Shown here: piece after piece, positions 19,990 to 30,872 of the stretch
Position numbering within the stretch: position 1 is the stretch's first letter
How the letters are laid out: each line of letters begins with the position of its first letter
From: Acanthosepion lycidas
Lineage: Eukaryota; Mollusca; Cephalopoda; Sepiida; Sepiidae
DNA length: 64,000 bases
Direction of reading: 5' to 3'
Assembly: GCA_963932145.1 (NCBI GenBank)
Contig: OZ010571.1
Coordinates: forward strand, 151,776,437 to 151,840,436
Notes under the pieces: model-generated
Databases searched by the model: none
What the model saw: only the letters and a program-made list of their open reading frames with translations
What the model was told of the DNA's origin: nothing
Translations under genes and position numbers: made by a program

Positions 19990-21640
19990 CGACAGCGTTC
20001 GAAAAGAGAGAAAAGGGTTTTTTTATTTTGCGCATTTTCCGAGAAAAACACACCTTGATTTGGAAATTCTTGTAAAATTCAAATAATTGTCGGATTTTAA
20101 TGAAACTTTCAGGAAATATTCAGAAATGAGTGAAATTATTTTTGAAAGTTTTTGTTTTAAAAAATTTTGGTAAAAAATATGTTGTTTTTTTATGTTTTCA
20201 GCCCCTTACATATTTTCATGAAATTTGGAGAAATTAAATTTTTAAGAGTGGGATTTTTTTATTAGTTAAAAACAAGACTCTTTTGAGAAAGTAAATAACC
20301 AGTTTTTTTTTTGTTTTTTTTTAACAGCAGTTTCATTTAAAATCTGCTCTGAATTGTAAAAATAAAGGCAAAAAAACTATGACATGAATTAGAAAAGCTT
20401 TTACTTGCTTTTGTAAATATTAAGAACATTTCTGAAGAAATAAAACTTTTTCGATGAATAATGTATTTTTGCAAGAATTTTTTTTATTTTTTCAAATAAT
20501 TATTTATAATGTTAATACTTCAAAAATCGTTTAAAATTCTTCATTGCCATTTTTAAAATGCAATTTGGTGATACGGTTAAGTGAAAAGTAAATTTACGAA
20601 TCGAAATTTGTAAAGCTCATAACAGTCATTTCTATCCGAATATTTTAAAAAATCATTTTAAAAATAATATTTATTGAAAAAACGTTCCTAATTTCTATCT
20701 ATGGGGAATCTATACATGACATAATCCTTACAAAGATCACGTGATTTGATTGTCGTCTGATGCACTGCAATTATTTCCCTTCAATATCTAGTTCTGTTTC
20801 ACATCGTTAACGTGTTTGCAAAAAGTCCTTTCAAAATTTCTAAATTAGTTTTAATTTTTGTTAATTTCTTTTTTACTAAATATTTTTTTAGGTATTTATT
20901 TTAGTTTGGGTCATATTTCATTGAAGTCATTTTTATTTACGTTAGTAAGTCATTAAATAAGATAAGAAGATTAAGAAACGAAACCCAGACTAAAAAAAGT
21001 ATTAAATAAAAAATAAATATTACATAATTGCTGAAAAAATCTTAATATTTTAAAAATTACTAGTTAAAACCCCAAAAAATTCGTTCGCTTACATTTTGTA
21101 AAATTATATAAATTTTGGTCATCCATAGTAGCTGTCATCACCTCTTAACTTTTCAATAACATCGATAACGTGTATAAAGTCACGAGAAAATTCAGACACA
21201 TAGGTAAGAAATGTTTGGATACAATTTTTTTACGTTGTAAGTAATGTTTGTTTCAAAAATTTCTCGGATTCAGGCCGGTAAATGTTTTTAATACTGGTTA
21301 TTATAAATTTTCTAATTTTACTCAAATAACGTGTAAAAAATATATAATTCATTTTAGGAAGAATTTTAAAATCGAAAGATTTTTTTGTTTACAAATTTCT
21401 TAAAATTTAAGAAAATGGCTGCATTTAAGAAAATTCTTAAAAATCGAGCATATATTTGACACTCTAATCTATATAATTTCTATCTGAAATACATCAAAAT
21501 ATTTTACTTAATGTAAATAATAAATTTAATCCTTTAGCTTTCAATTAAAGCTAAAATAAAATCTTTCGGAATGTTTTTCATTTTTAAAAATTCATTTTAA
21601 ACCTTAGGTATCTAAAAATTGACTGGAGGTACCTAGTTTT
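19990..21640 (+). repeat. Rep-H, long AT-rich dispersed repeat, copy 1
   Basis: This stretch aligns by eye, with many changes, to 62396-63655. Shared words include TTGGAAATTCTTG (20060; 62477), GAATGAAATTATTTTTGA-like (20135; 62545), CCTCAAATAACGT-like (21324; 63370), ATTTAATCCTTTAGCTT (21522; 63539) and TTTTTAAAAATTCATTTTAAAC (about 21580; 63596). No coding text is seen in either copy. A SINE-B-like piece at about 21268-21305 is absent from copy 2. Confidence 0.6.
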
Positions 21641-21984
21641 ATACATACCTGCTGTATCTAAGATTCTTATTCTTTCTACCTGTGCATAATTTTCTTTACC
21701 CCAGCCATCTTTTGTCTCCAGGCATTTGTTCCTAATGTTTGTGTTTAATATTCTCTAATCTGCACCAGTCTTAGCATTGCTTTCAGTGTATTTTTCATTT
21801 GAGAATTTTGATTTATCATCGACTTCTTTTATTCTTGTCACGCTTTTCTTGATTTACCTGTTCAAAGGAATTATTTAGCTTATACAGATTATTAGAGGTT
21901 CTACTAGAATTTGCTATTCGTGGCTACACTCTTAGTATAAGATACATAGATAATAATGTATTGGTACAGGTGAAACTGCAGGTA
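21641..21984. other. No feature recognised
   Basis: AT-rich sequence between Rep-H and an RTE-type LINE fragment. Confidence 0.4.
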
Positions 21985-22290
21985 ATTCTAGTAGATGGTT
22001 AAAGAAAGCGTGAAGAAAGGACTAACCATTAATTGTAAAATGTCAGAAACTATGATCGTTTGCAAATGTGCAAACTACTAATTAGTGATGCCCAAATAAA
22101 GCAAGTACAGGGATTTACTAATCTATGAAGCGTTATAATAGACGTCTGAAAAGATGACACCTCAACCCCAAAAGGTACTGGAATAGCAAAAGATGCATTC
22201 CAAAGAATAAAGAAATACTAAGAAACAAGAAAACGTTGTGGCTCAACATTTCACTGATAATGTGTAAAAGAAACCTCTTTATACAACGAA
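21985..22290 (+). mobile_element. RTE-type LINE fragment (RT thumb region)
   Basis: Plus frames read ESVKKGLTINCKMSETMIVC, then frames with DAQIKQVQGFT and IAKDAFQRI. This matches the conserved stretch after the YADD box of RTE-like reverse transcriptases (KKGLTINCKKTECMVVSK...FTYLGS...AKxAFxRI). A related block is found on the minus strand at 28515-28705. The copy has lost both ends and several frames are needed to read it. Confidence 0.7.
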
Positions 22291-22695
22291 TGCCATTTTA
22301 TCTTCAAAAGCTTTTACAACAGAGTCTATATCTCTTTTAAAAATTGTTAGAGCCTGTATAGTTTCACGAGATAGTCGGAAGACCTTCAAATGAATTAACG
22401 GTAAATTTTGTCACTGAAGCTGTTTATCTAATGAGAGAATTGTGCAAACAGGTGAATAACAATATATAATAAATGTGAATCTTCAGGTATTAGGTGTTCC
22501 AAGAGTATAGAGTGGGCAAACTGGACCTTGCCTAATAGAACCCTGTTTGATAATATAACTAAGCAGTGTTAAAGTTGTGTCTCCGTTAAGAGTTAAATTG
22601 TATTTCTTTACTATTTTCAGTCCTGGGAAGAACAATAAACTACCGGGGCAACAAGGTATCTGATAGGGAGATAGGTGATTTTGAGGAGCGTTGGA
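22291..22695. other. No feature recognised
   Basis: Possible continuation of the RTE-type fragment; nothing clear. GGTGATTTTGAGGAGCGTTGG near 22675 already resembles the Rep-G block GGTTTTGAGGAGCATGG. Confidence 0.4.
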
Positions 22696-23215
22696 CTGTC
22701 TCTTAATTGACATTGTTCTCAGGTCCACACTGACCTAAGATAGCAACAGTTGTTATCGCTCCAGTTATAGGCAAATAGTTAACACCTAAACACTATAAAA
22801 GTATAGAAATACATTTTAGAGTAAAAATACCAGTAATATATACCTTTTATATAAAAGAAAATTACCAAAGATATATATTCATAGTAAAATTATCAACAAT
22901 AGAATTACGATAAATTTTATAGCAAAATGACCAATAATACATTTTTATCTGTAGTTGAAGCCATAAAACTATCTTATATTTATATTTCAGCATTAAATAA
23001 CCCATAGAGGTTGATATGCCGCTAAACAAAATCAACCAAACCAATCAAAATATTTAGATTTCGACATCAAATAACCCATAGAGGTTGATATGCCACTAAG
23101 CAAAATCAACCAAACCAAACCAATCAAAATATTTAGATTTCGACATTAAATAACCCATAGAGGTTGATATGCCGCTAAACAAAATCAAACCACTAAAAAT
23201 TTACTATTTTCAGAA
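22696..23215 (-). mobile_element. Rep-G, antisense, with an internal tandem triplication
   Basis: On the minus strand this holds the units related to GCTGGTAAT and the end word GGTTGATTTTGTTTAGCGGC with TATCAACCTCTATGGGTTAT. Near its end a 74-79-bp unit (TTAAATAACCCATAGAGG at 22993, 23067, 23146) is repeated nearly three times, the length difference coming from one CCAAA pentanucleotide. The start also shows the GTTATCGCTCC version of the Rep-G acceptor block. Confidence 0.65.
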
Positions 23216-24420
23216 ATATTTTACAAATTTTCTTTCGTGTTCTTAAGCTTTACCACATACAGTGACATTATTTACGTATGCAAAAGTACTTCTAGCACTT
23301 CCGCTGAATTTGTGTCATCTAAAATCCTCTGGAAGCTTTCCACGCCATTAGCAACCCCAAGCGTATGTGCAGAACTACGAGTGATGTTTGGCAGGTCTGA
23401 AAGCAATGTAAAGTTTTGTTTTCAGATTCTTTAATAGCTATTTGGGGATAAGCTCTTCACAAGTTAAATATACTAAAGGTTCGATACTTGGCAAGGAATT
23501 TATTATGCGCCTCGTAGATTAAATTGATTGATGGCATTGGTGTAGTTCATTACCATTCTTTTCTTAAGGCTTTCTCCAGAAGTGATAAAGACTTCTGACC
23601 CCCAGGGGGAGTAACTTGGCCCTATCGCCTACTCCACCAACCTCCATAGATCAGAAGCAATGAAACTCTTGTATGTATCTAAGAAGAGACAAGACAATCA
23701 TTACAACGAACAGGCTTACAATCTAGACTCTTCGGTGTGGGCTAATTGTAAGAGAGCCATTATGTCTGAACATTACAACTGCGATTCTCATTCGTTCCTG
23801 ATAGTTGTGGCGTTGGGCTACAACCTATCTAAGTCTAATAAATAAACAACAGAACAATAGTATATTGGATGTAGATGTTAGCTTGTGTATCTGATGAGAA
23901 TAATTGTGTGTTCAACCCCATGGCCGGATAATTGTAATATTCGTCGCTTCTTTATAAGGAAACACTCGACATTCATTGACCGAGAAGCCAGTGATACTCA
24001 AATTTATAAAATCTTTTTATTAAAATAATTTTTGAGGAAAAGAGATTTCTCAAGCCCATTAAGTTTTATCGCTATTTCAAATTGAGGGAGGTGTTCTCCA
24101 TCACCATTTGTTTGAAATCTTGATTATGTCATTATTTTCTCTTCTAGTTATATTTTATATCACTTTTAATTGTTGCTGTTGTTGAAATTCTTCAAGTGGT
24201 GTGGTTCCTGTTACTTTGCACAGTTCTTTGTTTGTGATTCTATTACGAACAAGCTTCGAGGAAGGATTGTCTTCGCTAACACCTACATCCGTCATTCGCT
24301 CGAAACCATTTTTAGCTATTAATCTGAGAAAGCTGTTGTATACAACTGACAATAAGAGATTGACACTAAATATAAACAGAGATAGCAATAAATAGGAACA
24401 AGGTGACATATCCCTAGATG
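23216..24420. other. Mostly unassigned
   Basis: Short frames at 23237-23434, 23660-23845 and 24155-24433 show no recognised motif. About 24020-24120 shares an old repeat with 9100-9180. A GTGTATCTGATGAG...GTGTTCAACCCC stretch at 23892-23923 is weakly tRNA-like. Confidence 0.4.
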
Positions 24421-24580
24421 TGGACAGCGGCACGAGAATCTACTCTCGTAGATTGAATAATGTGTTCAGGACGAATTTCTCTGAAAAGTAGCCGAATTGC
24501 AAGACACCAGAAGAATCTCGAAGAGCACAATGCCGGAAATGTTGAGATAATAACATCATAGATTACAAAATAAATCTAAA
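24421..24580 (+). mobile_element. SINE-F fragment related to SINE-A, degenerate module
   Basis: CCAGAAGAATCTCG...ATGCCGGAAATGTTGAGA (24507-24546) is the SINE-A type module with several changes (CTGAAGA to CAGAAGA, CGAAAC to GGAAAT). The preceding CTACTCTCGTAGATT also occurs, as CTACCCTCGTAGATT, before module H at 57843-57857, so these two form one family. Confidence 0.45.
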
Positions 24581-24751
24581 ATAAATATGATAAAATAGAA
24601 TCTGGAGTAAAAATGAGCAAACAAGGAAGAAATAAGAAAATTAATAATGTCAAGGCGATAAACAGTTAGCACAGCCATATATATACTTTAAAGACAATGT
24701 ATATAGTGACATTTTTATACAGGAAAAAGCATAATGTTATCATAAAGGTAG

Positions 24752-25585
24752 TCGGACATTTGACCGACGGACATTTAACCGAATGTGAAAACGTAGTGGC
24801 CTATTTACATATATGTCACATTCTTTATCGTAATGTGCTACATATATTTAGATTTATTTACTGTATTAATTTATAATTGTTCTCTTTTTTTTGACAGGCT
24901 TTGTTTAAATCTATTCTGTATATATTATATCTTACTTCAAATATTACTGTATGATAAATATTTTGAGAAAGAGCACATTTTACTACAGCAAAAATCTTAA
25001 CCTTTTACGATATGAAAGATCTTTCAATTTCGCTTTTGATAATAATTATCTTAAAGGAATGAACTAGTTTTTATCTTCCTGTTAAATGAGAATTTAAATA
25101 ATTAGGTGCTACTTTTTACACAGTCATATCCGTCGGTCAAATATCCATCGATCAAATGTCCGTCGGCCAAATGTCCGTCGGCCAAATGTCCGTCGGCCAA
25201 ATGTCCGTCGGCCAAATGTCCGGCCACAATCATGTCCGTCCGTCAAATGTCCATCGATTAAATGTCAGTCAGTCAAATTTTAGGCCACAATCATGTCCAT
25301 CCATAATCATGTCCGGCCACAATCATGTCCGTCAGTCAAATGTTCATCGATCAAATGTCCTTCGTCCAAATGACCGGCCACAATCATTTTCTGCCACAAT
25401 CATGTCTGTCAGTCAAATGTCCATCGATCAAATGTCCGTCATCCAAATGTCCGACCACAATCATGTCCGGCCACAATCATGTCCGTCGATCAAATGTCCG
25501 TTCGGCCAAATGTCCATCGGTCAAATTCCCGTCGGGTAAATGCCTGTCGGCCAAATGCCTACCGGCCAAACATCCGCCCACAATC
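24752..25585. mobile_element. Fold-back element with minisatellite ends
   Basis: The left end (GTCGGACATTTGACCGACGG, 24753-24772) is the complement of the 15-bp unit that fills the right end (25125-25585). About 340 bases of plain AT-rich sequence lie between. This is the plan of a fold-back (Foldback/Galileo-like) DNA element or a MITE whose right end expanded. No transposase is present. Confidence 0.5.
25125..25585 (+). repeat. Minisatellite of GGCCAAATGTCCGTC units
   Basis: The basic 15-bp unit (CCAAATGTCCGTCGG) is exact at 25151-25220 and then mixed with GGCCACAATCATGTCC variants. Frames of 109 and 127 residues (repeating MSVGQ and SGHNH) run through because 15 is a multiple of 3; they are not genes. 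Confidence 0.9.
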
Positions 25586-25611
25586 ATAATAGAGATCACT
25601 GAAGATTGCGG

Positions 25612-26403
25612 ACTTACCTTTGGGAAGATTTTCCATCTAAAGAGAATTCTTTAATGGATTCATGTTAAAAGAGTGGAAGACCAATGCCAACCTTACCTTT
25701 GGGAAGATTTTCCATCTAAAGAGAATTCTTTAATGGATTCATGTAAAAAGAGTGGAAGACCAATGCCAACCTTACCTTTGGGAATATTTTCCATCTAAAG
25801 AGAATTCTTTAATGGATTCATGCTAAAAGAGTGGAAGACCAATGCCAACCTTACCTTTGGGAAGATTTTCCATCTAAAGAGAATTCTTTAATGGATTCAT
25901 GCTAAAAGAGTGGAAGACTAATGCCAACCTTACCTTTGGGAAGATTTTTTATCTAAAGAGAATTCTTTAATGGATTCATGTAAAATGATTGGAAGACCAA
26001 TGCCAACCTTACCTTTGGGAAGATTTTCCATCTAAAGAGAATTCTTTAATGGATTCATGTTAAAAGAGTGGAAGACCAATGCCAACCTTACCTTTGGGAA
26101 GATTTTCCATCTAAAAAGAATTCTTTAATGGATTCATGCTAAAAGAGTGGAAGACCAATGCCAACCTTACCTTTGGGAAGATTTTCCATCTAAAGAGAAT
26201 TCTTTAATGGATTCATGTTAAAAGAGTGGAAGACCAATGCCAACCTTACCTTTGGGAAGATTTTACATCTAAAGAGAATTCTTTAATGGATTCATGTTAA
26301 AAGAGTGGAAGACCAATGCCAACCTTACCTTTGGGAAGATTTTCCATCTAAAGAGAATTCTTTAATGGATTCATGCTAAAAGAGTGGAAGACCAATGCCA
26401 ACA
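25612..26403. repeat. 79-bp satellite, ten units
   Basis: TTACCTT starts at 25614, 25693, 25772, 25851, 25930, 26009, 26088, 26167, 26246 and 26325: ten units at exactly 79 bases. Units differ at only a few positions (GTTAAAAG, GCTAAAAG, GTAAAAAG). 79 is not a multiple of 3 and no frame stays open. The near identity points to recent expansion. Confidence 0.97.
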
Positions 26404-26659
26404 AAAGTCAGTAATTGTTTTCTTCAATCTATACTTTTTTCGCAATTTTGTTTCTGTCAAAACTTTCAAAGATTTAGCATTTTAAGGAACTCCGCCGAAT
26501 GCTGTATTTATAATAGTCTTTAAAAAACAATCAAAGGAAATCGCACTGGCTAAGGTCTAGACAGACCTTCATTGACTGGACTTTGTTCCTTTGAATGAAA
26601 GAAATCAGAAGGCACATTTGAAAGTAAATAAGTAAATTTCGTTGGAAACAAAAAAAAAT

Positions 26660-27065
26660 ATTGTTCAACTGTAAGTCTTCATATATGACGGTGAATGTTG
26701 GACAGTTTTCTTACAGATGAAGTTGAGTTTTGACTGAAAAGAGATTCTCTGTTATTGAGAATACCATAGATAAAACATGCGACCAACGAAGTAAGGAAAA
26801 TGGCAAAAATTGAAATTTCTGGGACACATATTGAGGACAGAGGAGTTGGAGTATTTGACACTCACAGGCCACGTTAAAGGCAAGAGTGACAGAAGGAAAC
26901 GTCGAGTAACCTAGCAAAAACATTTGTGGAAACGGATAGAAAAAGGGGGGACAGTAAGGAGAGGAAAGTTGATTAAAAATTAAAACGATAGGAAGTAGTG
27001 GAGAGTCATAATTGGTCACATTCTGAAGAAACAGGGCAGAAGTAAAAGTGAAAGTCATTTGCAGA
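26660..27065 (+). mobile_element. RTE-type LINE, C-terminal end of ORF2
   Basis: Shifted plus frames read YDGECWTVF, then KLKFLGHILRTEELEYLTLT, GHVKGKSDRRKRRVT and further on IIGHILKKQGRS. This is the conserved end of RTE-like proteins (YGSECWT...RQLxFLGHxxR...LxLTGxxxGKRxRGR...W). Similar tails occur at 30480-30800 and 33980-34145. The reading frame is shifted several times. Confidence 0.75.
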
Positions 27066-27330
27066 ACACTGAGATTTGAGATAACAATTTAACTTTCAAA
27101 TTAAACATTTTGAAAAACTGTAATTTGAGGAGTAACTTCAGGCAATTTTCATTTTATGACTTATCAACCCTTTGTGGACTATTCAAAACTGAAAAATATT
27201 TTGGATTGTAGCAATAATTCTTCGTTTCCAAGTGAATATTGAATTAACAACGCTTAGAAAAGAACAATGAATTTTATAGATAAAAAGTCTTACTATTTAA
27301 TCCCTAGCTAGGGGAGGAGATGTGTTTATA

Positions 27331-27535
27331 CCTTCCCTAAGAATATAAAACGTAATGATCTTCAAAAATTTAAATGTAATGACAATTGTTATCTTTTTGT
27401 TTTCTTCGTCCCTCTTCTTTTCGTATTCTTGCTCCTTAATAATGTTTTTTTTCTTTTTATTATATCCTTTCGCACTCAGTAACCCCCGATCCGCGTCTTA
27501 GTGGCTTTCTTGGGATGAAATGGTTAAAAAAAATT
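27331..27535 (+). mobile_element. LINE-J, 3' end only
   Basis: TTTAAATGTAATGACAATTG matches the LINE-J end word (TTCAAATGTAATGTCAATCG at 1391). It is followed by a T- and C-rich 3' UTR and by CTCAGTAACCCCC...GTCTTAGTGGCTTTCTTGGG, the LINE-J terminus. Only about 200 bases are left. Confidence 0.65.
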
Positions 27536-27539
27536 AATG

Positions 27540-27645
27540 TAACTAACTCGACCCGAATTTGAACTCGGCATTACGACCTCTCATTCCGAAACACAATCTA
27601 TTACACCAGCTGCACACTTACGGGAGCCTGATGTAAACATTCTTT
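27540..27645 (-). mobile_element. tRNA-like SINE head, antisense
   Basis: On the minus strand: A-box-like GCAGCTGGTGTAATAGAT and B box GAGTTCAAATTC inside a T arm CCGAG/TTCGG. No known tail follows. It may be a SINE head or a tRNA pseudogene. Confidence 0.45.
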
Positions 27646-28109
27646 CACTTTGCTAAACAGTGTGGTTACAAGGATTGATCCAGGCGCTTTTCGGGTTGTT
27701 GTTTCCAGTCAGCCATTCCATAGCAATCGAATATTTCGTTTTCGGGCTTGACTTATAGATTTTCAAGAACGGAAATTGCATTATCATAACTACTGCATTC
27801 TGGAATGTAGATGCTAACCGAAAGGGCAAACATGATTGATCACAAATCGGACAATGAAGAATTAGTTGAAGGATCTTTTGAAAGGTAAGAGACGAATTTA
27901 AAGAACGCTCATTTCTCATGCGCCTATTGTTCTTAAGAGCTTCAGATGTTCGGTCGAATCTCAGGAATCTCTCTACATAGAATGAAACTGCAATGTGATT
28001 CAAAGATCGGACCAAGGCTTTATACAATTGATTCTAACTGCAGGACGCAGCGTCACATTTTGCTGGCGTAACCCTTGAGAAATACAAAAACTATAAATGT
28101 AATAATATA
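27646..28109. other. No feature recognised
   Basis: A 124-residue minus frame (27653-28027) is open, which is long for this window, but I see no domain, signal or repeat in it. It may be chance or a fragment of an unknown element. Confidence 0.35.
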
Positions 28110-28500
28110 ATTCAATGCTAAGTAAAATTCTGGCTGTAGCTTCTCAATCCTCACTTTCCAGCTTTGACAGACTTTACGCGGCCTTGTGGCTAATGAATTA
28201 TTTTCTACTCTACATCCTTTTTTACCACAAATACAATGTTGTAAGTTATCGTAAACACCTTTTCATGGCACGTGTTTAACTACATTCCTTAGTTCCACCA
28301 GTTCAGACCTTTACAACTACGACCCACCTTGGTGCATCCAAATAGTCGAATCATTCTCATCCCCTTTGTATGCCATTGGGAAGTTCCACTCAGACAGCTT
28401 CTTCCAGAGAAACGCTACTGTGTGTTAAAAACTCCCGAGAGGATGCTCTCCCGATCAATATGATCTTAACCGCTTCACATTATTGGTTGAACATTTAATA
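28110..28500 (+). mobile_element. LINE-J2, C-terminal end of ORF2
   Basis: Plus frames read QSSLSSFDRL (start of the conserved tail), then LHSLVPPVQTFTTTT and finally words matching SLPRECFP. The copy at 57985-58345 starts with the same ALSSLSSFDRLQKRLHGLVG. It is related to LINE-J but separate from it. Confidence 0.65.
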
Positions 28501-28514
28501 AAAAAACTTCCTAG

Positions 28515-28705
28515 ATAGTTAAATTTATATACTTGCTAATGAGCATACATTCTGTTTTCTTACAATTGATAGTTAGTCCTTTCTTCTCACTTTCTTTTAC
28601 TATCTTGTCTAGGAGTTCCTGTGGTTTTCTTTCTACATCGTCTATCAGCTCAGTGTCATCTGCGTAATGGATATTAATAAGATTGTGCATACCGATAATA
28701 AATCC
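28515..28705 (-). mobile_element. RTE-type LINE, RT active-site fragment
   Basis: The minus frame reads IHYADDTELIDDVERKPQEL, then ESEKKGLTINCKKTECMLIS. YADD is the catalytic box of reverse transcriptase and the following text is the RTE signature. Within about 60 residues the frame is intact, which is good preservation for this window. Upstream residues in the same frame (28706-28840) do not look like RT. Confidence 0.8.
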
Positions 28706-28709
28706 AGGT

Positions 28710-29180
28710 AGGACATCTAGTTCTCTTAGGATCGCCAATAGGCTGTTTGATTTTGTCATCTCCAACGTAGTGAGTTCGATCTTCAACGGGAACTCTACAT
28801 TTTTCACATTCTCACCCAGCCTCCAAACATTTTCACACACAGTAAGAATCCTGTATAAAATGTTTACATTTATTAAACAACTTCTCTGTGCCTTGTCTCT
28901 TCAAGTCTGTTCTTCTTTTCTCCCCTCTGTCCTCTGAAGATAAAATCCTCTATGCCCTTTGTCCTTATTATATGTCCCAGAAACGTGTCTTTTCCTGATT
29001 AGAACTACACGTGTAATTTTCATTCACATTTTACTCAAAGACTTCCTCGTTATTCACATGCTACATCTATGACATTTTCTGTATCTTTCTGTAGAACATC
29101 TCTGTTGTACCAAGTTTCCTATTCTTTTATGAGGGAATTGATCAGAATTCATATAAGAGGATTGCTATTTTATAACGAAG
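28710..29180. other. No feature recognised
   Basis: An 84-residue plus frame (28683-28937) overlaps the antisense of the RT and is a shadow. Confidence 0.4.
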
Positions 29181-29183
29181 TTA

Positions 29184-29340
29184 ATGTTATTTCAACAAGA
29201 TTCTTTGTTTTACTGCATGAATAACAGGATAACAACTAACGCAATCAATAAAAAATTCAAATTCCTTATTGCGGGCCGGAGAAAAAAATCCTTTGTGGGC
29301 CTGATATGGCTCGGAGGACCGGGCTTGCCGACCCCTAGTG
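29184..29340 (-). mobile_element. hAT-type non-autonomous element end
   Basis: On the minus strand it begins CTAGGGGTCGGCAAGCCCGG (complement of 29318-29337) and continues with GGCCCACAAAGGA and CCGGCCCGCAATAAGG. CAGGGGTCGGCAA is a common hAT terminal motif and the GGCCCG words are typical of such ends. No second terminus or target duplication was found. Confidence 0.4.
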
Positions 29341-29984
29341 TATTATTTAATAAGATACATCGGAGGGCGTGCCGAAACGTTTTCGCCCCGATCCACATTG
29401 CCAAAAAATCAGAAGAATTTTATATGAAAGGTCTACTTATCCAGGTTGATAGATTTTCAGCATCCGGATGAACGAATTGTTTTGTTTTAAGCCATAAGTC
29501 GATATTTTCTGTTTGATGTTTAATGATCTGTGAAACAACTTGGAGTTGTTTAAGGTGAAAAACATCAAATAATTTAATATAAATATTTTCTCCCTTGATG
29601 ATTTTCCTCGCGTTTTCACATTTACGTTTACTGACCAGGTCCGAGCAATTATTGAAATTAAACACGAAAAATCGACAAAATATCATTTTTAAGTTTTCGG
29701 TTCGTCAAGTCGATGCAAAGCGAATATTTTTCTACAAATGTCGATAGTTTGTTCTTTCAGCCGTTATTATATGGCAGGCAGATGGTGAATAATTTGCTTA
29801 CTTATGTGTATTAAGTAGGATGGAGTGAATCATTAATAGAACCACGCATTGCAAGTCATTAATTTCATTTTTGGCTGTCCGTATCAAAGATTACAAAGAG
29901 TAAGCTGCTGATTATGGTGTTATTGAAATCGTAAATAAAGTGTTTAAAACGACAATGGCAAATGTGACAATGAAATCTGAAGTA
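29341..29984. other. No feature recognised
   Basis: Two overlapping minus frames (29420-29686, 29437-29619) show no domain. GCGTGCCGAAACGTTTTCG at 29369-29387 recalls the SINE module end, without the CTGA part. Confidence 0.4.
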
Positions 29985-30440
29985 CACTATTTACATTATT
30001 CGGGCTATTGTCCTCATTTTTGTCGCCATATTTATTATTAAGTTGGTGCAAAAATAATGACGTAATAATGTCGTTTTTTGACGTATTTTTAAGGTCAAAA
30101 AACGACATTATTACGTCATTATTTTTGCACCACCTTAATATAACGTTTCGGCTGTTGTACGCTCCGGCCTTCGTCAGGTGGTTGGAATGTCGAACTGAAC
30201 CCTTTATTTCGCTCACTGGTGTAGACTGTTCTAGATCCACCTGCCATGTCTAATGGACATCAGTTATCTCATGTTATTTCCCCTCTCAAAGTTCTCCACC
30301 GATTAACCAGGTATTGAACTCACACTCTTTGTGTCCTGAAACGTTGTGATAAATATGGCGACAAAAATGAGGACAATAGTCCGAATAATGTAAATAGTGT
30401 AAATAATACCTCATCTCAGAAATATAGACAGACACTGAAA
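29985..30440 (-). mobile_element. SINE-A with inverted 5' tail, interrupted by a MITE
   Basis: Minus strand order: inverted tail (complement of about 30337-30440), part of the tRNA-like head with B box GAGTTCAATACC (complement of 30311-30322), body, module CTGACGAAGGCCGGAGCGTA...GCCGAAACGTTA (30175-30144), the inserted 101-bp MITE, and the tail ending near 29990. It has the same layout as the copies at 13169, 13800 and 46970. Confidence 0.85.
30038..30138. mobile_element. MADE1-like mariner MITE, 101 bp
   Basis: TTAAGTTGGTGCAAAAATAA (30038-30057) is repeated in inverse at the right end (30119-30138), one base different, with TA on both sides (30036-30037, 30139-30140). Almost the whole element is a palindrome. 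The ends closely resemble human MADE1/Hsmar1 (TTAGGTTGGTGCAAAAGTAA). It sits inside the tail of SINE-A, so it is younger than that SINE copy. Confidence 0.9.
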
Positions 30441-30479
30441 TACGAAGTATTAAGAAACTTAATTTCGTTAAGAATTTTG

Positions 30480-30800
30480 TTTTATAGAAGAATGCTGAGA
30501 AAACCATGGACTGAACATGTGAGTAGTAAGGAAGTTTTAAGGAAAAATGAAAGCAAAAATAAAACGCTTCTATCTAGAATCAAAAAGAGGCAGTTGAAAT
30601 CTCTTAGAATGAGGGCTTAGAGAATTCGACAGTCAGATGGTATATTGAAGCTAATAGTTGCAGAGGGTAGTAGAGAGTAATCTACCAAACAAGATGGCAG
30701 AACAGGACGTGGAAGAAATGATAAAAAAGCTTTACAAGGAGCTACAAATGACAGGAAATTATGGTGAGCAGTAATCGCCTACGTCATGAATGGACACAAC
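30480..30800 (+). mobile_element. RTE-type LINE, C-terminal end of ORF2
   Basis: Plus frames read RRMLRKPWTEHVSSKEVLRK, LSRIKKRQLKSLRMRA, TKQDGRTGRGR and ATNDRKLW. This is the RTE tail (RRMLRIPWTxxVSNEEVLxR...KKRQLxFLGH...GRRGRGR...ATxDRKLW). It is frameshifted. A purine-rich (AAG)n tract follows. Confidence 0.75.
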
Positions 30801-30872
30801 ACAAGAAGAAGGGGAGGAGAAGAAGGATGAGGAGGACAAGAAGAAGAAGAAGAAGAAGAAGAAGAAGAAGAA
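30801..30872. repeat. (AAG)n purine tract
   Basis: GAAGAAGGGGAGGAG leads into a regular AAG run (about 30839-30871). The lysine and glutamate frame over it is an artefact. Confidence 0.9.

Noticed and set aside
25156-25654. Frames of 127 and 109 residues with regular repeats
   Set aside because: 15-bp minisatellite read as protein; no start context, no other domain.
27653-28027. Host exon on the minus strand (124 residues)
   Set aside because: No recognisable domain, no splice context that stands out, and flanked on both sides by transposon pieces; left as unassigned.
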